Made by a program: the position numbers and the translations under genes
NCBI GenBank assembly: GCA_019137255.1
Contig: WPDH01000135.1
Location: 1 to 64,000, forward strand
Source of the DNA: Corinectria fuckeliana
Lineage: Eukaryota; Ascomycota; Sordariomycetes; Hypocreales; Nectriaceae
DNA: 64,000 bases
Direction: 5' to 3'
Notes under the pieces: generated by a model
What the model was told of the DNA's origin: nothing
Seen by the model: the letters and a program-made list of their open reading frames with translations, nothing else
Database searches by the model: none
Part shown: in pieces, positions 25,496-34,307 of the stretch
Layout: every line of letters begins with the position of its first letter
How positions within the stretch are numbered: position 1 is the first letter of the stretch

Positions 25496-27670
25496 ATGTT
25501 TATCCAGCTATCGGGTTGGTGGGCTGCGGCCACACTGTCGCTTCTCTTGTCGTCCTCCAAGGCCCAAACCATCATCGTCAATGGCGAGACCATTCGTATG
25601 TTGCCACCCCACGTTACTAATTTGTCGCATCGTCCCTTGTCAATGAGAGCATTACTAAAAGTGTCTCTTGGGTAGCTGCCAATGAATCCAATGTCGCTCC
25701 AGCTGCGGATGTTCCTTCCGACACCTCTTATGCGGGCTTTGAAAGCATTCAATTGACCGATGATGTGTTGGCCAATCTCACCGACATCCAACTCAGCAAT
25801 GTCTCGCTCTTCTACTTTGACAATGACTCTGTTGCCGAGAAACGGTCTGCCGGCTCGCAGTGTAAGACCTTGCCTGGCGATCTTCTCTATCCCAGCCGCA
25901 TTCTCTGGAAGGTCTTGGACTTTCTCAGTGGCGGGGCGTTGATCCAAACGGTACCCCTGGGTTCCGCCTGCTACGACGGAGAAAACTATGATGAATCAAA
26001 GTGCCAATTTCTCATTGACAACTGGAACAAATCTGATACTCAGTGAGTCATCTTCCTTCCCTTTCCCGGGGCCTCGTGCCATGCTGACGGGCCGCTATAG
26101 CATTGAAGATCCCTCCTCAGTCATGTCCCCTCTCTTTGAGGGAGCCACCTGTGAGCCTCAGGGCGCTGCTCTCGGCAAGAACTGCACCCTTGGAGGGTTC
26201 CCATCCTACTCCCTCAACATCACCAACGTGGCGCAGATCCAGCTGGCCATCAACTTTGCACGTAACTTGAACCTGCGTCTCGTTGTCCGCAACACTGGCC
26301 ATGACTTCCTTGGCAAGAATACCGGAGAGGGCGCTTTATCGATCTGGACGCATAACCTCAAAGATATTCAAGTCCTTACCAATTACAAGTCCGCCGGGGG
26401 CCGTTACAATGGGCCAGCCTTCAAGCTTGGAGCTGGTGTCATGGTGCATGAGCTCTACGAGGCTGCTGAGCGTGAAGGTTTCACCGCTGTTGGAGGCGAG
26501 TGTCGCGTAAGTTGAGACATTGACTGGATTCTTGTATATGCTTGTATCGAAAACTGACCGGTCCATTTCTAGACTGTTGGTGTAGCTGGTGGTTACGCGG
26601 TCGGCGGCGGTCACTCTCCCGTGACGCCCATTCACGGCCTTGGCTCCGACCAGATTCTCAGCGTTGATATCGTCACACCTAATGGTCGCTTCATTACCGC
26701 AGACGAGACGCAAAACAAGGACCTATTCTGGGCCCTCCGTGGTGGCGGTCCGGCCACTTGGGGTGTTGTTACCTCCATGACGGTTAAGGTCCACGAGAAG
26801 ACAGTCTTCTCCGGCATGACTTGGGTCACGACCACCAAGGCAATGAACGTCACTGATGACACCTTCTGGAAGGCCATTGAAGCCTATTGGCGTCGTTACC
26901 CTGAATTCTCCGCTGCCAAGAGCTACGGCTACTGCCGAATGTCGGGATTGGAAGGCGGCGGCTATGCTTGGAGAGGTTTGCCTTTCATGGTCCCCGGATT
27001 GAAGCTTGCCGATTTCAAGAAGCTTGTCCAGCCTTTGCTGGACGACTGGGATGCACTCGGCGTCGATCCTGGCGTCGAATTCTTTGAACATGATGGCCTT
27101 TATGAAACTTGGACCAAGCACTTCCCTACCTCGGTCGTGGGTAATGCTTATGCCCGAACCGGATCTCGTCTCTTGCCTAAGAAGAACTGGGAAGACCCAG
27201 AGCTCTTGAACAGAACAATCCAAACAGTTCGCTCAATCGTCGAGGATGGCGCCTTCTTGGTCCACTACAACATCAACGCGGATGAGCCTGAGAACACGGC
27301 AGAGAGCTCTGTCAACCCGGCCTGGCGCGATGTCATGATGTTCAACATCATTGGTCTCATATGGAATGCGCAGACGCCTGAGACCGAGGTGGCTGCCCTT
27401 CACGAAAAGCTCACAAACGACCTCGTTCAGCGCCTCAAGGACATAAGTCCCGGTGCTGGCGGCTACCTTAACGAAGGTGACCTAATGGATCCCGAGTTTG
27501 CTCAGTCATTCTACGGGTCCAATTACGAGCGCCTGTCTCAAATTAAGAAGAAGATTGATCCTAAGGACCTCTTTTGGGCTCCTACTGCTGTGGGTAGCGA
27601 GGGCTGGCATATGACCGGCCAGAAAGACTATGTAGTGAAGCAGACAGGCCGCCTCTGCCGTAAGGACTGA
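25496..27670 (+). CDS. Secreted BBE-like FAD-linked oxidoreductase
   Basis: A four-exon model gives 656 residues: 25,496-25,595; 25,676-26,042; 26,101-26,506; 26,573-27,670. Residues 1-23 form a signal peptide (cleavage after SSSKA). The FAD-binding PCMH fold follows from about residue 160. The bicovalent flavin attachment residues of the berberine-bridge-enzyme group are both visible: His223 in RNTGHDF and Cys290 in GGECRTVGVAGGY. The C-terminal BBE signature is present as FYGSNYERLSQIKKKIDPKDLFW. Such enzymes use FAD and O2 to oxidise sugars or alkaloid/polyketide-type substrates outside the cell or in secondary metabolism; the substrate here cannot be read. Several N-glycosylation sequons fit secretion. 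The first ATG giving a signal peptide was chosen as start. No biosynthetic backbone gene is nearby. Confidence 0.92.
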
Positions 27671-27864
27671 GTATGATGAGTTACAAAACTCATCTTTATG
27701 AATTATTTTACTTCTTAATAAGGAAACATAGCATGTTACTTTCTACTTTGTTATTATATATTATATCTTGTGTTTTAAGGCTTCTTAATTAGAAGATTAT
27801 TTTAATTAAGCTTTCTATTATATCTTATTTATCTCCTTACTTTCGGAGTTGCTAGGATGCTAGG
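27671..27864. repeat. Short AT-rich, RIP-like islet downstream of the oxidase
   Basis: About 150 bases (27,690-27,840) drop to the AT-rich, TTAATTA/TATATT-rich composition of the left block before normal composition returns. It separates the oxidase stop codon from the truncated relic that follows, so it could be a remnant of an insertion or simply an AT-rich 3' untranslated region. Confidence 0.4.
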
Positions 27865-28401
27865 ATGTTGGTTTACTTCCGTGGCGCAGGCTTCCCTCCA
27901 AACATTACACGATACGACAACATCTATACCCTCACCATCCTAAGCTTCCAGTAGATGCGGGGTCCATACCCACCCAACAGCAACATCACCAGGACCTTCC
28001 CCAAAAGCATGATGAATTGCAACATAGTCGACTACGCGCAGATGCTCGTTAATGGCGGCACCTACTCCAACGACTGGACGTATATATGCAACGTCGACCC
28101 CATCTGGGGCACATACAATATGGACCTCGGCGAAGAGAACCTAGAGAACGCCATCTGGGCGCTGTACAAACCAAACCTGACTACGTATGCCGTGCCCACC
28201 GACATCCTGACGGCTGTGGGGGGCCGCAACAGCGGTGGAGCGATGAACACGACGCCGACCAGCGGGTTCGACGCCCCAGATCTGTCGGTCGTTATGACGC
28301 GCAAGGCGGCGCCGACGACAAGAACGCCGACGATCACAGCTTCGTCGTATGGACACCAGCAGTTTATAAGTGTGACGTTTGGGTCTAAACCAGGGGTGTA
28401 G
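27865..28401 (+). pseudogene. 5'-truncated fragment of an unidentified protein
   Basis: One frame runs from 27,865 to the TAG at 28,399-28,401 and is interrupted only by a TAG at 27,952-27,954, where the preceding context suggests a former CAG. Downstream of it the fragment reads MRGPYPPNSNITRTF..., and continues through WTYICNVDPIWGTYNMDL and YAVPTDILTAVGG. It is rich in Asn-Thr/Ser glycosylation sequons, which suggests a former extracellular or cell-surface protein. It has no signal peptide or membrane segment of its own and starts directly after an AT-rich islet, so the 5' part seems lost. I do not recognise the family. Confidence 0.55.
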
Positions 28402-28755
28402 GGTAGGTCCGAGGCGCGTCCGTGTATGTTCGAGTGGATCAGGACGTCGTCGTGAGCAATGTAGGTCACGGTTTGGCAATGTGCAAAGGTGAGTCTTTGT
28501 GTAACCAAGTGTGTTTGTTAATAGCCAAGGGGCTTAAGGCTCTTGTGTAATGTGCTGAATGAAAATGGGTATATACTCTAGTGTTACGTTAGATCACGGT
28601 TTGCAACAGTGATCCTGCCGTCGGATCACGGTTCGAGATCTTGAGCCACGGGGGGATCACAGTTAAAGACCGCACTTCTATTACACCCCCTCTAGTTTCG
28701 ACACCATCATCGTCTTAAAATTGATACAACGTCTATAGCTAGAAGCTTGTAATTT
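28402..28755. other. Intergenic, no supported gene
   Basis: About 350 bases between the relic and the cysteine-rich gene, containing a loose repetition of the words 'gatcacggtt' (near 28,592 and 28,624) but nothing I can define further. It should include the 3' end of the minus-strand gene. Confidence 0.4.
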
Positions 28756-29076
28756 CTAAGAGCAACAGGTACACTGCAAAAGTCAGCATAAGACAATTCA
28801 GCCGAGCAGTCTAGTTAGAGATAACGTACGGTCGACCAGCCGCGATCTTCGTTGACAACGCCCGTGGTTTCACATTTGCTGGCTGTCTCAGTTGTGCCAC
28901 AAACTTGACTACCGCTTAGACTATTGCAGACGGCCATGGGCGACTGCGGGTTTCTATGAGTAAATGCTTCTCAAGAGGTTGCTTTTACTTACACATTGAG
29001 TAGTCCGCGTAACGCAGTCTGCCGTGGCAAACGGCAGAGAGACTGCTAGAATCGCGACAATGTCAAATGGGCGCAT
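28756..29076 (-). CDS. Small secreted cysteine-rich protein (effector-like)
   Basis: Three short exons (29,076-28,993; 28,943-28,830; 28,773-28,756) encode 71 residues. The introns are 49 and 56 bp with GTAAGT/CCGCAG and GTACGT/TTTTGCAG ends, and the second has a GCTGAC branch-like site. Residues 1-19 form a signal peptide ending FATA. The mature 52-residue peptide carries eight cysteines spaced C-X6-C-X5-C-X8-C-X8-C-X14-C-X-CC, ending TCTCCS. An even number of Cys in so small a secreted peptide suggests four disulfide bonds. A minus-strand TATATAAAG lies about 100 bases upstream of the ATG. I know no named family with this spacing; function is inferred only by type: apoplastic effector, antimicrobial peptide or surface protein. 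The third exon is just 18 bases, so automated annotation could easily miss it. Confidence 0.72.
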
Positions 29077-30575
29077 TATGAAATCAGATCGGTGATGTTA
29101 TAGGCTGTGTTACTAATTGGGATAACAGATGAGCTTGGTCTAAAGATTCTATCCGCTCTAGAGGCAGACCGGACTTTATATACGTTTAGTTCGTGTTCAG
29201 TACACCGCATGATACTAATTGTCAGGATTCTCGTAAACGGGCGGTCAGCCAAATTAAACTTTATTCAACACAGAACCACTTTAAAACAACACGGACTTCT
29301 GTTTCAGGGTCTACACCGTAGCCATACAGTAGGGCCAAAGGTCTTTTTCCGGTGGACATAAGTGGGAAACTAGAGGATGCCCTGTCTGAGTTTATTAAGT
29401 AGCTACACTACATAGGGGGTTCTGAAACAACACGAGAATAGCACTACTATATTTGACAACCTCTACGCCCGAACCAGGACTAAAAAAAAGGCCAATGAGT
29501 AAACTTTAAGTTGTGTTGTCATTAAGTTCCTTTATCCTTGTGTCCGGCCATTCCGGACCATTACCTAATCTGTACTTTATCCTTCAAGGGCAGATTGCTT
29601 CCACGATTTCAAAGCACGCGTTCTCTTCACATCTATAGCATAACGACATGATGGCTTTCATCCTCAATTAACCCCCATGCTGACAGTACCTTTACAGTGA
29701 GTTGATGCTTGGGTGGTAGTCCGTCCTCAGTGATGGAATACTCGAGACGATTTGACAAAGGATTAAGTAGATGTACCATGGAAAGCGGAGTCGGTGGGCT
29801 CAGTGAGGGTGCCTTAGGTTCGAACAGGGGATATGCCGAGATAACGGATTTGAACCCACACGCAGCCTGGTCGTGACAGTCTAGGTGCTCAATCTTTGAG
29901 AAAGCACAGCAAATCATCATGCGAGTGGGGCGTTCTGATATCATGTAGAACCTAGGAAAAGCTCGGTAGGGAGGGCGGTGCTGGCCCGGACTGGTCTTGA
30001 ACGACTTTCTCGGGGCTTTCGTCCCAGGGACCTTTAGAGGGATTCTCAGAGGGGGCAAAAAGTATTCGCACCCCTATCTAGCTCCTAATCTAGCTACTTC
30101 CAGTCAGTTGTTATAATGCCGCTTTTGCCTAGTAACTTGCCCTCTCATTACCATCAATGCAATTAATTAGAACAAGTTAAAGACAAAGCTAGTATTTCGT
30201 ATACCAACCCTCAGCCTACCCTCTATAGCCGCCCGCCCTCTTTCCTCCAAAGAGGCAACCCACCCAATTAACGTCCATTTTCCTCCTCATTCCTCCAAAA
30301 AGGGAACCTACCATCAACACGCACCATACCCCTTCCTTTTTTATCGAAAAAAGCCCCTTAATTTTATTCTTCACTAGCATCGCCACTAGAAACTGCGCAC
30401 AGGTGGCTCACCGCGCTTCCCTCTAGGGGAAACGAGAATCATACAGGGAATAGAAGGAAACAGAACAGAGCTATTACTACTACTACTCCTACATAGTATA
30501 GCACTTAATTTAGTGCATATATATTCTATCATTTACTATATTATTCAGAAACACAGATCGACACCATGTCCCTAC
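29077..30575. other. Intergenic, no supported gene
   Basis: This 1.5 kb region holds the promoter of the cysteine-rich gene at its left end. Around 30,230-30,330 a segment TCCTCCAAA-AGG-AACC-ACC occurs twice about 57 bases apart, suggesting an old tandem duplication. I found no coding structure; the longest open frame (29,633-30,058, minus) lacks any recognisable motif. Confidence 0.45.
29174..29182 (-). promoter_or_regulatory. TATA box of the cysteine-rich gene
   Basis: Minus-strand TATATAAAG, about 100 bases upstream of the ATG at 29,076. Confidence 0.45.
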
Positions 30576-31880
30576 CTACACTTCAGCCCTCCGCTCACTT
30601 ACATGGGAGAAGAGTCTACCAGTTATATACAAGGGGTAGATAGAGTTAACCATGCTTCCGGGGTGAGGGTTTGCGCTTGAGATGCCAACGACCATTCGCG
30701 CATGCCATAAAGCGAGACATTGCGAGTCCACGTTTTGTTCTGGCGGACGCATCTCCAACATCAGGATGCATGCTACATGGTATACATGGTTTCTCGAGAT
30801 GGCCGCCTAATGAGGGAATATGATGGAAGGGAACATCTGCTCGGCACCTGCTTCAGCTATTCTGATGGCTTTCATCGAGGCAGGTCAGCTGTCCACCCAA
30901 AATTGTAACTCGGCCCAGAGTGTCTGCCACTGTTGCGAAAACGGCATATGGTCATGCTGGTCAGCCCGTTCAAGCTCCAAGTATTGCGTCCTTGGAAACC
31001 TCAGATGGCAGGCTTTGGTGCACAAATAAATGGCCCAGTTGGCATATACGTCTGGCGAGGTGCGACCTTTCTGATGGAAAAAATCCTGAGCAAACCTCTC
31101 GGCTGCTTCGGGTGATGTCGAGGACTGGCCCATGACGGGAACCCATCGTTCAAGCGGCAGCACCGTTGTTTCTGCGCCGTCAGATATGATGGCACCGCAC
31201 AGTTCCATCCTAACATAGCACCAGAAAACGGCTTGCGGGAGGCCACCGGAGAAGCCATTCACGCCAATGAAGTCGAACAGAGAAGCACACCCTTCGACAT
31301 GATGCTTCCAGTTCCTCGCACCAGATATCAACTCAAACACAGCGAGGACACATGCCGTGACCAGCATACTGGGGTCCTTGGTTGCAGCCCAGGGCTGAGG
31401 AGTCAGATACTCTCTTGATACAGTTCAAGGCCGTCGCACCCTTTTTGCGTCAGACCTCTTCTTTCCATTTACCTAAACGAGAAGGCAAGCATTGCGTAGA
31501 GTAACGCCGGTGACTTTTGCGCTATCAGCGTTACCTAGATCTGGAAGTGCCGGTCCTCGTCGAATTTGTCAAGATGAGGTGCGCATTCAGTGATCCAGTT
31601 CTGGAGGTAATGTATCAGTCTTGGGTGCGGAACCGTGATTGTGGCGCTCGAAAAGCAAAGAGTTTGCTGTGTCTGTGTCTCTGCTGCCTTGACTTCTGGT
31701 GTAGTGGGCCTGCTGGGGGACAGGGTTCATAGGCCAGCGAAGAGCACTGATCTCAACTCTTCCTGCAGCTCGAAGAAGCGTGGGTCGGGTGACAGGTCTT
31801 CTGAGGCGAAAAATGACATGATTAGGGGGCCGCGTAAAGCTGAGTTCCGTATCCTCGTCCAAAGCCCCGGGAATTACTCA
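30576..31880 (-). pseudogene. Fungal-specific transcription factor relic (Fungal_trans_2 type)
   Basis: The minus strand carries the regulatory domain typical of Zn(II)2Cys6 transcription factors in two frames. From about 31,880 one frame reads ...DPRFFELQEELRSVLFAGL, then VPHPRLIHYLQNWITECAP, LDKFDEDRHFQI and IAQKSPALLYAMLAFSFR. It is broken by TGA (31,727-31,729), TAG (31,535-31,537) and TAA (31,469-31,471). A frameshift near 31,400 moves the homology to a second frame: LTPQPWAATKDPSMLVTACV, VFELISG, then WHARMVVGISSANPHPGSMV to the natural stop. That frame is broken by TGA (30,885-30,887) and TAG (30,807-30,809). All five stops are explained by single C-to-T or G-to-A changes from Gln, Trp or Arg codons. 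No Zn2Cys6 DNA-binding domain is visible upstream. The gene once probably regulated a neighbouring pathway but is now dead. Confidence 0.82.
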
Positions 31881-32458
31881 CTGGACTGTAAGTAGGGCCC
31901 GTAGTCTACCTAATAAGCTAACGAGGAAACAAAGCTTGTTGACTAAAAGCAGAGGTTTCTTTAAGAGGCCCGGTCGATTCCGTCGATTCCAGCTAAGCTC
32001 GATTGATCCTAGAGACAAGGTCCGTTAACTACACGAAGGATTTGACCGCCTTTCCTAAAGCAGGGATCATAGACGCCCTTTCCCGACGACCCCTCCCACC
32101 CCATGTTTTGGAGTAACGTTCCGTTCACCCAGAAGCGGAGACTTTGTTCCCCATGGAACCTGATCAATTGCTCCAGGATCGCAGCGGAAACAGCCAGGGT
32201 TTCCCGTTTCCCCCGTCGGGGAGAGATGCTCCACGACTCATGGCTTCAATCACCGTGGGCTAGGCATGCTTGATGAGGTAATGAAGTGTTTCTCACAACA
32301 ACCATCATAAGACCAATGCTACGATAATACTTGAAGATGTCTCATGGACTGGTTTGACTGTGGAACTTGACTATGAGCTTCTTTGGGCCCTGAGCTGCTT
32401 CTAGGCATGGTTCAACTCTCAATAAACTGTGGCAAGTAGTAATACAGCAGGAAAACAA
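31881..32458. other. Intergenic, no supported gene
   Basis: Lies between the transcription-factor relic and the 3' end of the transporter. I looked here for the missing Cys6 zinc cluster on the minus strand and did not find it. Confidence 0.45.
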
Positions 32459-34307
32459 TCACAGGTCTTCAACATGTTTCTCAGCGACCTTTTCATGAGA
32501 CAATCTGCGCTGGTGCGGCAGGTCAAGAAAGCCAACCTCTTCCTGAGCCTCCCTCATGAGCACTGCATCCATCTCCCCGGTACGACTCTTGAACACCCTG
32601 TCCATCTCTTCAAGGGTCGCATTCTTGGTCTCTGGGAGGAAAAACCAAACCCAAAAGATGCCCGCGATCAGAAACACGGCGAAGAAGATGTACGTGCCCC
32701 AAGCCCAAGCTTCAAGCATGGGAGGGACGAAGAAGGCAATGGCAAAGTTATTCACCCAGTTGCTGGATGCTCCGATGGAAGCGCCCTTGGCACGAATGGA
32801 CAGGGGAAAGATCTCTGAGACGAGAGTCCAAGATACTGGACCCCAAGTTGCTCCGAATCCAGCAATGTAGACCCAGATGAGGGCTGTTGTCGACATTAGC
32901 AATGCTTGGGGTTCAGGGATTCATGGAAAACATACCAACTGCAGTCCAGCCTGCGGCGACATGAGAGGGCCAATCGTGTCGGAACTTGGCAACTATGATG
33001 CCGACAGTGATCATACTGGCGGCCATGACGACGGAACCGATCAACAGAAGAGGCTTGCGGCCAACCCGGTCAATGATCAACTGCACAAGTTGGTATTAGT
33101 CTTCCGATATGCGAGCTGCAGCTTATGATCACGTACCATAGCAGGAATGGTGCTAATGAGAAAGACAACGCCCGTGACTCCAGTTGCCAGCAGGGCAATG
33201 GTACCTCCCGTAAGTCCCAAGCTGATGAAGACGTTGGAGGCGTAGTAAATAACTGGACGTGTCAGTTTCAGGATCACCTTTAGAAAGCACAGACAGCACT
33301 CACTGGCATCAATTCCAGACCATTGTTGAAAGAACATGACCAACCAGGCTGTGCAGACACGCTTGAGGTTATCCATAGATTTGAAGCATGTCACGTACTG
33401 AGCGACCTGTTGCATGAACCGACTCTTGCCCTTCTCTGCAAGATGAGGAAAATCTCTCGCAAAAACTTTTTGTTCAAAGACAGCCTCGGCCTTTATTTCA
33501 AGGTACTCGACCTGAATGTCGTCGTGGTCGACGGGGAGTTTGCGCATCCAAGCCAAGGTAGACCTAGCCTCCTCATCGCGGACGACCTTGACGAGCCATC
33601 TCGGGGAGAAAGGCATGAACCATATACCAAACGCGAGAGCGACGGCAGGAATACCCTGGATAATCGAAGGAAGACGCCAGGCGAGGTTTGATTGGCCCTC
33701 ACCGGTTCCGCCGATGTAGTTGCTGGCATAACCGATCCAGAAGGACAGCATGATGCCGAGGATGGTGGCGAGTTGGTAGAAGGATACGAGCAACCCCCGC
33801 ATTTCGGGAGCAGAGAGTTCGGCATTGTACAGAGGCCCAACACCGCTGAAGAGGCCAACGCCGATGCCCGTGAAAAACCGTCCAGCGTACAATAGGGACG
33901 GGGCTCCGGCAGTCGCGCCGACGTAGAGGTAGCTGCCCAGGATAACCCAGAGACAGGCGATGAACATTGTGTACTTTCGGGAGATGAGTTCGCCCAGAAC
34001 TCCAGCGGAAAGCGATCCGAGGATACCGCCGAGCTGGAGGATGGAAGTGAGCCAGCCAGTTGCTGATGAGGAGTGGACAACAGAAGGGAAATTCTCGGTG
34101 AATCGAGTCATGACCAAAGACTGGCCGAGAACGCCCTGCTGGTAGCCATATTCAAAGCCACCCAGCCTTTTGCGAGGTGAGGTGTCAGTGGGAGCATGTC
34201 GCAGGACGATGGATTGGTGCAGCTCACGAAGCAAAGAATGCAATAAAGAGGACTTTTGGGTTACCCCGAACTGACTGCCACATGGTCTTCTTGGTAGCCA
34301 GCTCCAT
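32459..34307 (-). CDS. MFS sugar transporter
   Basis: Five exons (34,307-34,228; 34,166-33,304; 33,252-33,137; 33,080-32,936; 32,883-32,459) give 542 residues, close to the usual length of fungal hexose/quinate-type transporters. All four introns are 51-61 bp GT-AG and join in frame. Landmarks of the sugar-porter family (Sugar_tr) are the first helix with GGFEYGYQQGVLGQSLV, the ISRKYTM loop (normally G-R-K/R), PFSPRWL (normally PESPRWL), QQWSGIDAIIYY, DRVGRKPLL and PETKNATLEEMD. The protein should import a sugar or related polyol/acid across the plasma membrane with protons. The substrate is not deducible. The ATG at 34,307 gives a cytoplasmic N-terminus with MELATKKTMWQ. The neighbouring regulator is a pseudogene, so any former co-regulation is lost. 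Confidence 0.93.

Noticed and set aside
29780..29880. GGTTCAAATCC word on the minus strand resembling a tRNA B-box
   Set aside because: The possible acceptor halves lie about 130 bases apart and no cloverleaf forms.
31881..32300. Possible Cys6 zinc cluster (GCFRCD near 32,180, minus strand) for the dead regulator
   Set aside because: Only two cysteines fit; the remaining Cys spacing and the basic linker of a Zn2Cys6 domain are absent.
25496..34307. Oxidase, transcription factor and MFS transporter as a secondary-metabolite cluster
   Set aside because: No backbone synthase or other tailoring enzyme is present, the regulator is a pseudogene, and the transporter is of sugar-porter type.
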